From: JACCXM01 sp046328335
Lineage (GTDB): Bacteria; Chloroflexota; Chloroflexia; Thermomicrobiales; UBA6265
Length of the DNA: 64,000 bases
Reading direction: 5' to 3'
Assembly (NCBI GenBank): GCA_046328335.1
Contig: JAXLWU010000021.1
Location: 1-64,000 of the forward strand
The notes beneath the pieces were generated by a model. The model ran no database searches and was not told where the DNA came from. It saw only the letters and a list, made by a program, of their open reading frames with translations. A program made the translations under genes and the position numbers. Positions 1 to 9,013 of the stretch are shown here, one piece after another (position 1 is the first letter of the stretch; every line of letters starts with the position of its first letter).

Positions 1-380
1 CCGAACACACCCGCTCCCGCGTGTCCCCACATTTTCTCCGCCATGGGCGCATTGGGGTTCGAGTTTTCACAGAGCGAGTACATCTGCTTCTGACAGGCGA
101 AGCAGACGCCGCAACTGATCGTGAAGGGCACGACGACCCGATCGCCGGTCTGCAACCGGGTCACGCCGGGCCCGGTCTCCACGACTTCGCCCATGAACTC
201 ATGACCCAGGATATCGCCGCGCATCATCGTCGGCACGTACCCATCGACGAGGTGGAGATCAGAGCCGCAGATGGCGGTGGATGTGACCTTGACAATGACG
301 TCCTGGCTATTCAGGATGCGTGGATCGGGGACGTTCCGCACCTCAACGTTATTCCGACCAACAAAACAGGTTGCCTTCAC
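1..380 (-). CDS. Zinc-dependent alcohol dehydrogenase, N-terminal part (cut by window edge)
   Basis: Only the first 126 residues lie in the window. They show the GroES-like fold of medium-chain zinc alcohol dehydrogenases. C38 (in AICGSDLH) and H60-E61 (GHEFMGE) are the catalytic-zinc ligands. C90, C93, C96 and C104 form the structural-zinc lobe. The GTG start at 380 has a GAGGAG Shine-Dalgarno at 387-392. The family oxidises alcohols or hemithioacetals with NAD(P). The spacing of the four-Cys lobe resembles glutathione-independent formaldehyde or threonine dehydrogenase-like members, but substrate cannot be read from this piece. It follows the SRPBCC gene by 48 bp on the same strand, so the two are probably one operon. 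Confidence 0.9.
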   Translation of the reverse strand, partial: MKATCFVGRNNVEVRNVPDPRILNSQDVIVKVTSTAICGSDLHLVDGYVPTMMRGDILGHEFMGEVVETGPGVTRLQTGDRVVVPFTISCGVCFACQKQMYSLCENSNPNAPMAEKMWGHAGAGVF

Positions 381-428
381 GTTGCACTCCTCAGAATTTT
401 CGTAGACGAACTGGATGTCGCGTTCGCG

Positions 429-1421
429 TTACGCCGCCGGTTCCATGGCGATGGGTTGGGCGGGATTGGGCCCCGGTTGCAGGCTGTCGTCGGAAAGGAC
501 GATCTCTCCCAGTTCGATGATCTGTTTCATCCGTAGCAGATCGGATTGCATCTTCATGCTGAGCGCCGGTCCAAGCAGACCAGCAATCTGGGCGCCAAGT
601 GGTCCCCCTGGTGGGGAAAACCGCGTGTTCGTGATGACCTGTGTGCCCCGGTCTCCGGGAGCGGGCCGGAACAGCACTTCACCTGAAGCCGCGATCGGGG
701 CGCGCTCCATCGCTCGCCATGCAATACGCTCGTTGCGCGTCGCGTCAACGATCTCGGTGTCGAATGCCACTTCGATGCCGGCGGGGCCAGACATGATCCA
801 CTTCATGCCGCCGTCCGGGTTTGGCCGCACGTTCGCCAGCGCGCTCATGAACCTGGGCAGATTTCTGAGGTCTTCCCAATACGCGTAGACCTGGTCGATC
901 GGCGCGTTGACGGTCACTGCCGCCTTGACCGGAGCGTCGCCGACGGATGTGGAACCGGGAACCGGCTGTTCCTCGCGGCCGTCGGATTTGGACGCGGCCA
1001 GTGCGTCGAGCGCCGCGATGCCGGCCACCGCGGCTTTCGCCAAGGCGATCCGCTCCGGTCTTGCCGCCCGACCATCGTTGGCAGCGTTGAGGATCGCGAG
1101 ATCCATAATGTCTCCGCCAATGCGGAGCCAGAACCAGGCGGGATGATTCGACTTGATGAGAATTCCGGCGCCAGCCGCAATTTCGCGCAACCCGATCAGT
1201 CGCATGCCATTGCCACCGTCCTCCAGACCAATCAGATTGGCGACTCGCTGTGGTGCGAAGAGTTGGGCCAGACCCAGGCCGAGGCTGAAGAAACCAATCG
1301 ACCGGAGCAGGGTGTCCGGAACCTGCGTTGCACTACTCGGAACGGGCTGATTGACATGTCCATTTGTGCTGTCGTCTTCATAGCGAAATGTTGCTATTGA
1401 CTGAGTTCGAGCAGTCTCCAT
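429..1421 (-). CDS. SRPBCC (START-like) protein with N-terminal membrane-like domain
   Basis: This 330-residue protein has two parts. Residues about 35-135 are hydrophobic and Gly/Ala-rich (for example GFFSLGLGLAQLF and LREIAAGAGIL), resembling small integral-membrane DUF4267-like domains. Residues about 165-300 form a polyketide cyclase/SRPBCC ligand-binding domain, starting VKAAVTVNAPIDQVYAYW and including the MKWIMSGPAGIEVAFDTEI strand pair. The ATG at 1421 is preceded by GGAGA at a good distance; longer upstream starts give an unlikely leader. Such fusions often accompany zinc alcohol dehydrogenases, as here. The bound ligand is unknown. Confidence 0.8.
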   Translation of the reverse strand: METARTQSIATFRYEDDSTNGHVNQPVPSSATQVPDTLLRSIGFFSLGLGLAQLFAPQRVANLIGLEDGGNGMRLIGLREIAAGAGILIKSNHPAWFWLRIGGDIMDLAILNAANDGRAARPERIALAKAAVAGIAALDALAASKSDGREEQPVPGSTSVGDAPVKAAVTVNAPIDQVYAYWEDLRNLPRFMSALANVRPNPDGGMKWIMSGPAGIEVAFDTEIVDATRNERIAWRAMERAPIAASGEVLFRPAPGDRGTQVITNTRFSPPGGPLGAQIAGLLGPALSMKMQSDLLRMKQIIELGEIVLSDDSLQPGPNPAQPIAMEPAA

Positions 1422-1838
1422 ATTCACTGTCTCCGTTGCACTGGCTGACGCGCCATATTGACTTGACGGCGGGCCGGCATGAGGTGCGTTGCCGGAAACC
1501 CAGGTCCCGGCGCCCGCGGTACGAAAGGGGCGCGGAGGCTCGCGAACCCACATCGATGCAGGCGCAAGTTGGGTGCCACGGCCGCGGGGCGTCCACAGAG
1601 AGCCATCGCGGACGACGGCCGAGACCTGGGTCAGGATGGGTGCACGGAATCGACGGCGCGATCAGTTTGGGTGCCGAGCAGCGGTGGTGGGAGGCAACTC
1701 GCCGCGGTTCGCGCCAGAGGCTCCCAGGGAGTTGTCCCAACCTGCGGACTCATTGTTTGAAGGAGATTTTCTGCCTCACGTCCCGAGACCGACTTGCGGT
1801 CCTCTCCAAAACTCCATCCTTGTCTCGCGGCCGATTCG
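1422..1838. other. Intergenic region with no recognised gene
   Basis: About 417 bp separate the SRPBCC start from the DUF917 stop. Open frames run through it on both strands, but none has a credible Shine-Dalgarno or a recognisable protein. It should hold the promoter for the SRPBCC/alcohol dehydrogenase pair; no clear hexamers were seen. Confidence 0.5.
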
Positions 1839-2927
1839 TCAGGCAACGCCGCGTACGCGATCCTCGATCGGGATGTAGGTTGCGTCATAGCCGAAGTACC
1901 CGGGTCCCACGACCTGGAGGCCCTTCGGTGAGCGCCAGCGCGGATCGCACGGGATGGCCAGCACCGACACGCGAAATCCGTAACGCAGCGCCTCGGTGGT
2001 GATCGGTTCGCCTGTTTCGTCGTCGAGAATGGTGATCAGGTCGGGGGTCGTCGCCAGGACGTGATCTCCGTCACGGGCGATAAGGAATTCGTTCTGGAAC
2101 GCGATCCGCAGTGATCGGCCGTCGAACTCGTCGCTCCCGGTAATGAAAGCTTCGCCGCGGGCGAAGCCGGTCGCGGTGCGCCGTGCGATGTCGCCCACCT
2201 TGCCCCGCCAAATGACGTAGCCACCGGTGGCATCGCGCACGGCCGCGATGGGATCGACATGCTGCCCACGCGCCTCGCGGATCGTGCGCCCGATCCGTTC
2301 CAGCAAGGAAATCGTGTGCAGGATGCAGCTCTCCTTCACCTGCTTGCCAGTCATGGGGTAGATCGCGATCATCGCCGAGCAGCCCATGTCGATCGTCAGG
2401 GTGCGGGCGAGCGTCTCTGTCCAGCGATTGTCGACGGTATTGATGACGGCCGAGTTGCCCTTTTCGTCGGCAATCGCCATGGGAGTCGCGGTGATGCCGT
2501 ACAGGTTGGGCATGCACATCTGCAATTCGGGAAACGCCCGGCCCATCATGTCGCCATCGACGAGCGGGATGCCGAGCTCGGCGGCGACGGTAAACGGAGT
2601 CGTCGAATTGAGACCGCCAGCCTCACACGACATCGTGGCCCGCACGGGCCGGCCGATATAGGTCTCGAGGGTCTTGAACGCGGTGATGATCTCCTCGCCC
2701 CGAGGCAGTTTTTCGACCATGACCGTCGGCGCTCCCATCATTGCCGACGGCACGACGATATCGTCATCCGCGAGAGCGAGCGGATCGAGCAGTGCGACGT
2801 CACCGCAGCGGCGGAGGGTGGCCTGGGCCATGAGTTTGCCAATGTAGGGGTCGCCACCGCCGCCGGTGCCGAGTACGGCCGCGCCCCGCGCGATGTCGTC
2901 CAATGCGTCGACGGTGACCATTCGCAT
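1839..2927 (-). CDS. DUF917 family protein (paralogue 1)
   Basis: This 362-residue protein belongs to the DUF917 family, which includes the S-methyl thiohydantoin desulfurase domain and often sits next to hydantoinase-type genes. Diagnostic stretches are the N-terminal AVLGTGGGGDPYIGK loop, DGDMMGRAFPELQM in the middle, and the C-terminal TPDLITILDDETGEPI. The start at 2927 has AGGAG seven bases upstream; a longer frame from 2951 lacks one. It is about as long as its divergent paralogue at 3114-4220 and shares all these motifs. In this family a DUF917 pair may act as two subunits, but the reaction here is unknown. Confidence 0.85.
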   Translation of the reverse strand: MRMVTVDALDDIARGAAVLGTGGGGDPYIGKLMAQATLRRCGDVALLDPLALADDDIVVPSAMMGAPTVMVEKLPRGEEIITAFKTLETYIGRPVRATMSCEAGGLNSTTPFTVAAELGIPLVDGDMMGRAFPELQMCMPNLYGITATPMAIADEKGNSAVINTVDNRWTETLARTLTIDMGCSAMIAIYPMTGKQVKESCILHTISLLERIGRTIREARGQHVDPIAAVRDATGGYVIWRGKVGDIARRTATGFARGEAFITGSDEFDGRSLRIAFQNEFLIARDGDHVLATTPDLITILDDETGEPITTEALRYGFRVSVLAIPCDPRWRSPKGLQVVGPGYFGYDATYIPIEDRVRGVA

Positions 2928-3032
2928 CGATCCGCTCCTGATTCGTGTCAAGACGTGCGTAGCCGCTTTCGCCGTTACCGCACATGGCGCCGGTGGGATT
3001 TAGCAAGAACGCGCCGGGAGAAGAGCGCGGCG

Positions 3033-3041
3033 ATCATATCA
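3033..3041 (-). promoter_or_regulatory. Possible extended -10 promoter for DUF917 paralogue 1
   Basis: On the minus strand the sequence reads TGATATGAT, a TATGAT -10 hexamer with an upstream TG extension, about 110 bp before the start at 2927. No good -35 element was found, as is common for extended -10 promoters. Confidence 0.35.
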
Positions 3042-3113
3042 CGCGAACGAAGCCGGGATCGTGCGATCCTTGTCCCGGACGAGAGGACAGGCCGGGGAGG
3101 AAGTGTACGGGCG

Positions 3114-4220
3114 ATGTGGGATGTAACAGAAGAGACACTCGAAGCCCTTGCCATCGGCGCGGGCATTCTCGGCACGGGCGGTGGCGGCAATCCCTATCTC
3201 GGCAAACTCGAAGCGCGTCAGCAACTCCGGGCCGGGCGGACGATCCAGATCGTGTCGATCGACGAACTGGCCGATGACGCCTTTGTCACGACCGTCGGGG
3301 GAATGGGTTCACCCACGGTCGGTATCGAGCGCATCGACCGCGGCAACGAGGCGTTGCGCGCCCTGCGCGCACTGGAGCAGCACCTCGGACGCCTCTTCAC
3401 GCACGTCATTCCCGGCGAAATTGGCGGCTCCAACGCGATGCGCCCGATGGTGGTCGCGGCGCAGGCGGGGGTGCCGGTGGTCGATGGCGACGGCATGGGG
3501 CGGGCCTTTCCCGAATTGCAGATGGATACGTTCAGCATCTACGGGGTGCCCCCCACGCCCGGTACCCTCTCCGATCCGCGTGGGCACGTGGTGATCTTCG
3601 ACAAGGTCAGCGATCCGCTGACCCTCGAGCGCTATGCGCGAGCGGTCACGATCCAGATGGGCGGCGCGGCGGGCTACGCGTTTCCACCGATGACCGGCGC
3701 CGAAGTGAGGCGCACCGCCATCCCCGGCACCGTCACACTAGCGATCGCCATCGGCGATGCGGTCCGGACCGCGCGGAATCAGCTCAAGAACCCGGTCGAC
3801 GCGGCGTTGGCCGTAACCGGGGGACGCCGCCTTTTCCAAGGCAAGATCATCGATGTCGAACGGCGGTTGCTCGGTGGATTTGCCCGCGGCCTGGTTCGCA
3901 TTGAAGGTAGTGGCGAGGATGCGGGGAAGGCTGTCCGCATCGATTTCCAGAACGAGAACCTGATCGTGCGCTCGACCGACGGCCAGATCCTGGCCGTCGT
4001 GCCGGATCTGATTTGTCTCGTCGACGAAGACACTGCCGAGCCGATCACGACCGAAATCCTGCGCTACGGCTTGCGCGTGGTCGTCCTCGGCATTCCCGCG
4101 CCGGAGATGCTCAAGACGCCGGAGGCGCTGGTGGTCGTCGGGCCGGCGGCATTTGGCTACGCGGATGTGCCGTACGTGCCGATGCCGGGCCTGTTTGGCG
4201 GGGGGCGGAACGATGGATGA
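3114..4220 (+). CDS. DUF917 family protein (paralogue 2)
   Basis: This 368-residue protein has the same family signature as its neighbour: GILGTGGGGNPYLGK at the N-terminus, DGDGMGRAFPELQM in the middle and VPDLICLVDEDTAEPI near the end. The ATG at 3114 begins MWDVTEE, matching the paralogue's N-terminus. A GGGGAGG lies about 13 bases upstream, slightly far. The long in-frame extension back to 2259 overlaps the opposite gene and is not coding. The two genes diverge from a 186-bp shared region, so they are probably co-regulated and may form a heteromer. Confidence 0.85.
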   Translation: MWDVTEETLEALAIGAGILGTGGGGNPYLGKLEARQQLRAGRTIQIVSIDELADDAFVTTVGGMGSPTVGIERIDRGNEALRALRALEQHLGRLFTHVIPGEIGGSNAMRPMVVAAQAGVPVVDGDGMGRAFPELQMDTFSIYGVPPTPGTLSDPRGHVVIFDKVSDPLTLERYARAVTIQMGGAAGYAFPPMTGAEVRRTAIPGTVTLAIAIGDAVRTARNQLKNPVDAALAVTGGRRLFQGKIIDVERRLLGGFARGLVRIEGSGEDAGKAVRIDFQNENLIVRSTDGQILAVVPDLICLVDEDTAEPITTEILRYGLRVVVLGIPAPEMLKTPEALVVVGPAAFGYADVPYVPMPGLFGGGRNDG

Positions 4221-4407
4221 CCTTCAATCTCGCGCCAGCACGTGCAGACCTGGGTTGGCTTGGGTTGCTCGTTTGTTCGCCAACCAGGTCTCACATCTGG
4301 TCGTGGATTCGCCATTCGATGATGCGGCGGGAAGCGCCTTCAGGCCGGGTCGCCGATGGCGGGTGGCTAGGTAGATGGTCGTTGGATGCTGGAGCGTTGG
4401 TGGTCAG

Positions 4408-4483
4408 GGAACGCGGGCGACGCAAGCGTCGCACCCTACGGAAGCCGAGTCGTAGGGTGCGACGCTTGCGTCGCCCGCGTTCC
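4408..4483. repeat. Perfect 33-bp inverted repeat, copy 1 of a palindromic element
   Basis: The arms 4408-4440 and 4451-4483 are exact reverse complements of 33 bp around a 10-bp loop. Each arm contains the smaller palindrome GCGACGCAAGCGTCGC. A diverged second copy lies at 43075-43143. No transposase is present, so this resembles a REP or MITE-type element. It lies 190 bp after the DUF917 stop and could also end transcription. Confidence 0.85.
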
Positions 4484-4542
4484 TCCCCACAACAGACCTC
4501 AAGAGCGCGAGGTCTACCCACATAGAGCAGCATGCAAAAGAC

Positions 4543-4625
4543 GTGTCATTGCGACGCAGGAGGAATCTCGTCGTCCGTTCTGCCCGCTGCCCAACGACGA
4601 GGTCCCTCGTCCCTCGGGACGACAC
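4543..4625. repeat. Dispersed imperfect inverted repeat, copy A
   Basis: Arms of about 31 bp begin GTGTC and end GACAC and include GGAATCTCGTCG on one side and GAGGTCCCTCGT on the other, with a spacer of about 21 bp. Three further copies lie at 34132-34216, 51206-51290 and 59383-59466, all intergenic. It is a short non-coding mobile-type repeat. Confidence 0.75.
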
Positions 4626-4660
4626 ATCTCTTGCGTGTCGCTGTAGGCGACAGTGACCGT

Positions 4661-4777
4661 TCAGCGATTCCGTCCGTCCCATGGGCAGAGGTTTCGTGAG
4701 TCGACGCCGCGCTGGAGCGACAGGATATCGACCACTAACAAGATGACGACAAACGCGAAGAGGTAACTGAATTCCAT
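4661..4777 (-). CDS. Very small membrane peptide (38 aa)
   Basis: An ATG at 4777 follows a strong AGGAAGG Shine-Dalgarno and opens a 38-residue frame. Residues 4-20 (SYLFAFVVILLVVDILS) are a single hydrophobic helix, followed by a short polar tail that ends CPWDGRNR. It is too short for usual gene callers. It lies 61 bp after the 84-residue gene on the same strand and could be co-transcribed with it. The function is unknown; single-helix peptides of this kind are often regulators or subunits of membrane complexes. Confidence 0.5.
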   Translation of the reverse strand: MEFSYLFAFVVILLVVDILSLQRGVDSRNLCPWDGRNR

Positions 4778-4838
4778 AATGTCCTTCCTATACGATTGGT
4801 TGATCTACCCGAGTGACAGTCGTGACTGCCCCTGGTTA

Positions 4839-5093
4839 TCAGAGCGGCGGCTGGCCGCACGGCACGACCTGTCCGCTTGTAGGTCCGATTCGCCGCGACG
4901 GCGTGGACCGGCCTTCCCGGGAGTTCATTGCCGCAAGGAGGTGCTGGATTCTCCCGGCGGCTGCGATGGCCACGCTCATCGGGTTGACCGGCGGTGAAGC
5001 CGCCTCGTTCGCGAGGCGTGTCTTCTCCAGGTTCCGGTCCAGTAGCGCGCGCTCCTTGGCGCGGATCATCGTTTCGAGTTCGAGATTGTTCAT
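4839..5093 (-). CDS. Small hypothetical protein (84 aa)
   Basis: The frame starts MNNLELETMIRAKERALLD and has an AGGGGA Shine-Dalgarno at a normal distance. Residues 1-30 are rich in alternating charged and hydrophobic residues and are predicted helical. The rest is Pro/Gly/Ser-rich and probably disordered. No family was recognised. It lies downstream of the LuxR regulator at 5401-7782 on the same strand and upstream of the 38-residue peptide gene. Confidence 0.5.
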   Translation of the reverse strand: MNNLELETMIRAKERALLDRNLEKTRLANEAASPPVNPMSVAIAAAGRIQHLLAAMNSREGRSTPSRRIGPTSGQVVPCGQPPL

Positions 5094-5400
5094 CGATATG
5101 TTCCCCTATCAACGTTCTCAGCCTTACCGGACATCGTTCCCAGTCGGCCATTGGTCCGGCGCGCACCGCGCCGGTGTTCTGTCCTCATCATGCGCTTCAG
5201 CGGGTGTTGGGGCATCCATCGAACTATGTAGCCAACATATGTATTTCAGGCATGCATAGGTTGAGGACGCGGTGCGGTGGCGCGCAGTCGATCCAAACCG
5301 TGTCAATGGACAGGGAGCGCGATGCGGCAGCAAGGCAGGAACCAGCCGCGATGCGGCGCCGGTGAGCGGCTGATTCGGCGAACGCCGGAAGGCGAAGGAG
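5094..5400. other. Gap between LuxR regulator and small genes; holds a 29-bp motif
   Basis: This 307-bp region contains no convincing gene. It holds the 29-bp motif at 5221-5249 that recurs after the second regulator gene, and probably the promoter for the small gene starting at 5093. Confidence 0.5.
5221..5249 (-). promoter_or_regulatory. Conserved 29-bp motif with TATGTA direct repeats, copy 1
   Basis: This sequence matches 23 of 29 positions of the motif at 9577-9605. Read on the plus strand it carries two TATGTA hexamers 14 bp apart. Both copies lie just 3' of a NB-ARC/LuxR gene and upstream of a small gene. A binding site for these regulators, or a promoter, is a reasonable guess; the sequence alone does not prove either. 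Confidence 0.4.
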
Positions 5401-7782
5401 TTAGTCGAGGAGTCCGAGTTCCTTCGCGGTGGTGATGGTCTTGACGCGGGAATCGACGCCGAGTTTGTTGAAGATGTTGGCAACGTGGCGGGAGGCCGTG
5501 GCCCGGCTGATGAAGAGTGCTTCCCCGATCTCGCGGTCGGACGCACCGGCCGCGAGCAAGCGCAGAACGTCCATCTCGCGCGTCGTCAGCCCGTGCGCGC
5601 CTTGGGAGCGGCCGTGGGCTGTAGGAGCGTTGACGGCAACCGCCGATGCGGCCGCGATAGCCTCGGATCTGGTCAGTGCCCGGCCCGCGGCCATGGCCTC
5701 GGCTTCTCGTTTTGGGCCAATAGCAGCGTGGATCGAGGTGATGACCGGTTCGATCGATGCGAGTTCGGTTGGGGATAACGGCATGTCGATCTCGACGCGG
5801 ACGGCCCCCGCCGCCCCGATCAGCCGGGCCGCTTCGGTCATCTGACCGGTAGCCGCGGCGATGCGGGCGACTCCCTCCAGGCCATCGACGATATCGGCGA
5901 CGTTGCCGCGCTGCTCGGCCAGATGGAGTGCCTCCTGGTGGAGCGAGAGCGCCTGGGATGGATCGCCGAGGTCGAGCAACGTGGCGGCGAGACCGTTCAG
6001 CGTCGTTGATTGGATCCAGGTGATTTCGAACTGACGCGCCAGCGAGAGCGCCTCCTCGAAGCGAGTGACGGCGAGTTCTGGTTCCTCGCGAAGCGCTGTG
6101 ACGTGGGCTAGATTGTGCAGCGCCAGCACGGTTGCGGTTGGTTCGCCCGATTCCCGCGCGATGGCAAGACTTGCTTCGTAGCTGGCAACCGCTCGGTCGT
6201 AATCCCCGACTTCTGTTGCCTGCGCTCCGAGGTTGCTCAGGGAGAGTGATTCCACCTCCCGATCCCCTGTCTCGCGCGCCAGCGCCAGCGCCTGCTCGTG
6301 CCAGCGGACGGCCTCCGCGACATCGGTCTGGTACCAGGCAAGTGATCCCGCGCCGCTCATCGCCCGCATCCGCGCCCCGGCCGGCGCATCGGGACTCATT
6401 GCTAACGCGCTTTCGAGCCAGCGGCGCCCCTCGCTGTAATACGCTCGATCCTGCCAGAAGAGCATCAATTTGACCGCCAGCCGCAGGAACTGCGCCCCGT
6501 GGCCGTTGTCCCGGAGCCACGTGAGCGCCGAGCGCAGATTGGCATACTCCCGCTCGAACGCATCCAGCCAGATCTCCGCCTCCGGGCCATCGATCTTCTG
6601 CCCGGATTCGATCGCCAGGGCGAGACACCAGTCCGCATGGCGGGAACGGGTTGCTGGCTCATTGCCGCTTTCATTCAGCCGATGAAGTCCGAACTCACGG
6701 ATCGTCGCGAGCATCGAATAGCGCGGCTCGCCACCGGGATCGCCGTCGTAGCGAACCAGGCTCTTGGCGACCAGTGAGGCGATGCCGTCGAGCGTATCGT
6801 CTTCGCTGCGACCGGTGACAGCTTCCGCGGCGTCCAGGGTGAAGCCGCCGGTGAACGAGGACAGGCCTTCGAACAGCTCCCGCTCGCCTGGTGTGAGCAG
6901 GTCGTAACTCCAGGCGATCGCGTTGCGCATCGTCTGCTGCCGTTCCGGCAGATCGCGTGCGCCGCCGGTCAGCAACCGCAAGCGTCCAACTTCGTGGAGA
7001 TCGATTCGGTGCAGCAGCGCCTGCGGTGAGAGATGGGTCATCCGCGCCGCCGCGAGTTCGATCGCCAGGGGTAGACCGTCAAGGCGCTGACAGGTTTCCG
7101 CGATCGTCTGCAGGTCTTCAGGCGTCGGCGCGAACTCGGCGAAGACGGCGTGCGCCCGGCTGACAAAGAGTGAGACCGCTTCGGAGACCAGGGAATCGTC
7201 TGCGCGGACTGGCGCTGGGGTGACCTCTACCGGCAACGGTGGCACCGAGAGCTCGTACTCGCCCGTCAATTCCAGTGAAACGCGGCTAGTCACCAGAATC
7301 TTGAGGTGGGGTCCGGCATCGAGCAGGGCGCGCACGATCGATGCGCCCTGCACCACCTGCTCGAAGTTGTCGAGCACGAGAAGCAGATCGGCATGGGCGA
7401 CGAGTTGCTCGAGGCGCCGCGGAGAATAGTCCCGCCCTCCAGCGCGCCCGCCGAGCGCCTGGAAAATGGCTTCTCCCACCATCATCGGATCGGAAATGGT
7501 GGAAAGCTCGACGAAAGCGACCTGCTTGGTGGATGAAGACGCCGCTCTGGTTGCCGTCTCGATGGCGAGTCGTGTCTTGCCAACTCCGCCCGGGCCGGTT
7601 AGGGTGACCAGTTGCACGTCGCGGCTGGCGAGCAGCGAGAGGCACGTTTCCAGTTCCCGCGACCGCCCGATGAGTGGGGTGCGCGGCGTGGGCAACGACG
7701 CAGCCGACAGGTCGAGCGCTTGGAAACGAGCGCCAGTAGACGCGGCGATGGTTGGGCTGGAGTCGACAGCGTGCGATGCCAT
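5401..7782 (-). CDS. NB-ARC/TPR/LuxR transcriptional regulator 1
   Basis: This protein of about 793 residues is a large ATP-dependent activator. Residues about 37-70 hold the NB-ARC P-loop (TPLIGRSRELE, then GPGGVGKTRLA), followed by a Walker B LLLVLDNFEQ. The middle, about 390-680, is TPR-like (NLGAQATEVGDYDRAVASYE and similar). The last 62 residues are a LuxR helix-turn-helix (LTTREMDVLRLLAAGASDREI). The start at 7782 (MASHAVD) sits where the NB-ARC lead-in begins; a frame from 7821 adds 13 doubtful residues. It has two close paralogues at 9641 and 12298. The inducing signal is unknown. Confidence 0.9.
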   Translation of the reverse strand: MASHAVDSSPTIAASTGARFQALDLSAASLPTPRTPLIGRSRELETCLSLLASRDVQLVTLTGPGGVGKTRLAIETATRAASSSTKQVAFVELSTISDPMMVGEAIFQALGGRAGGRDYSPRRLEQLVAHADLLLVLDNFEQVVQGASIVRALLDAGPHLKILVTSRVSLELTGEYELSVPPLPVEVTPAPVRADDSLVSEAVSLFVSRAHAVFAEFAPTPEDLQTIAETCQRLDGLPLAIELAAARMTHLSPQALLHRIDLHEVGRLRLLTGGARDLPERQQTMRNAIAWSYDLLTPGERELFEGLSSFTGGFTLDAAEAVTGRSEDDTLDGIASLVAKSLVRYDGDPGGEPRYSMLATIREFGLHRLNESGNEPATRSRHADWCLALAIESGQKIDGPEAEIWLDAFEREYANLRSALTWLRDNGHGAQFLRLAVKLMLFWQDRAYYSEGRRWLESALAMSPDAPAGARMRAMSGAGSLAWYQTDVAEAVRWHEQALALARETGDREVESLSLSNLGAQATEVGDYDRAVASYEASLAIARESGEPTATVLALHNLAHVTALREEPELAVTRFEEALSLARQFEITWIQSTTLNGLAATLLDLGDPSQALSLHQEALHLAEQRGNVADIVDGLEGVARIAAATGQMTEAARLIGAAGAVRVEIDMPLSPTELASIEPVITSIHAAIGPKREAEAMAAGRALTRSEAIAAASAVAVNAPTAHGRSQGAHGLTTREMDVLRLLAAGASDREIGEALFISRATASRHVANIFNKLGVDSRVKTITTAKELGLLD

Positions 7783-7906
7783 GACTGGATTCTCATAGCA
7801 TCGCGGAGTGCATTCAGGCAATGGGCAGGAGGAGATTCTCCAGTCCCGACTGGGCCTACGCGGCGTTCATCTGTATGGAAATGAGAACTCCAGCTCCTCC
7901 TTGACA

Positions 7907-9013
7907 TCAGCAGAGATGCTCAGCGATGAAGGGGGTGAGGAGGGTAGTGAGCTGGTCCCACTCCTTGAGGAAGGCGTCATGGCCATGGGGGGAATCGAGT
8001 TCGGCGTAGTGGGCGTCCGTGCCGAGGCGGCGGAGCTGGGTGGCGAGGGCCTGGACCTGGTCGGGGGGGAAGAGCCAGTCGGAGCGGATGCCGAGGAGGA
8101 GGGCGGGGGCGGTGACCTGGGCCAGCCAGTGGTCGAGCCCGCCCTGGCGACCGACGTCATACAGATCCATCGCCCGCGTCAGATAGAGATAACTGTTGGC
8201 ATCGAAGCGCGTGACGAGGGCATCGCCGTGATAGTGGAGATAGCCCTCGACATCGAAGGTGGGGCCGAAGGAGGGGTAGAGGACGGGCCGGGTGGCGGGC
8301 TGGCGGCCGAAGCGGGTGGCCATGCTCTCCTTGGAGTGATAGGTGACCATCCCCACCATGCGGGCGATGGCCAGGCCGCGCTGGGGAAAGACCCCCGCCG
8401 CCAGATAGTCGCCCCCCCGCCAGTCGGGATCGGCCATGATCGCGCGCCGCCCGATCTCGTTGAGGGCGATCCCTTGCGGATCGAGGGCGGCGGCGGCGGC
8501 GATGGGGACCACCGCGCCGACCCGCTCGGGATGGCGGGTGGCCCACTCCAGCGCCTGGAAGCCGCCGATGGAGCCGCCGATGGCGAGAAGGCGGGTGATG
8601 CCGAGGTGATCCACCAACCGGCGTTGGGCGGCGACCAGATCGCCGATGGTCAGCAACGGAAAGCGCATGGCGTAGGGCCGGCCGGTGCGCGGATCGGGAC
8701 TGGCCGGTCCGGTCGAGCCCTGGCAGCCGCCGAGGACATTGGCGCAGACGATGAAGGCGTGCGTCGGATCGAGGGGACGACCGGGACCGATGAGCGGTTC
8801 CCACCAGCCGCCACTCCCCCCCGCCGCGCTATCCCCGGTCAGCGCATGCAGCACCAGAATGGCGTTCGTGCCGGCGGCGTTGCGCCGCCCCCAGGTGCGG
8901 TAGGCCAGCTGCACCTGCTCCAGCCGCCCCCCCAGTTCCAACTCCAGCGGCCCCAACTCCACCCGCAGCCGCGGCGATTCCAGGGACTGAACACCATCCT
9001 CGCGAGGATTCAT
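7907..9013 (-). CDS. metX: Homoserine O-acetyltransferase
   Basis: MetX transfers an acetyl (in some members succinyl) group to L-homoserine, a first step of methionine synthesis. The protein is an alpha/beta hydrolase of 368 residues with family motifs LAYRTWG, NVLGGCQGSTGPASPDP and FPLLTIGDLV. The nucleophile Ser lies in GGSIGG, where Met is more usual than Ile. The triad is completed by Asp in GIRSDWLFPP and His in SPHGHDAF. The start at 9013 gives the usual distance to LAYRTWG. An upstream ATG at 9157 has a better Shine-Dalgarno but adds 48 unconserved residues. The gene sits between two LuxR-type regulators, an unusual place for metX. Confidence 0.9.
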   Translation of the reverse strand: MNPREDGVQSLESPRLRVELGPLELELGGRLEQVQLAYRTWGRRNAAGTNAILVLHALTGDSAAGGSGGWWEPLIGPGRPLDPTHAFIVCANVLGGCQGSTGPASPDPRTGRPYAMRFPLLTIGDLVAAQRRLVDHLGITRLLAIGGSIGGFQALEWATRHPERVGAVVPIAAAAALDPQGIALNEIGRRAIMADPDWRGGDYLAAGVFPQRGLAIARMVGMVTYHSKESMATRFGRQPATRPVLYPSFGPTFDVEGYLHYHGDALVTRFDANSYLYLTRAMDLYDVGRQGGLDHWLAQVTAPALLLGIRSDWLFPPDQVQALATQLRRLGTDAHYAELDSPHGHDAFLKEWDQLTTLLTPFIAEHLC

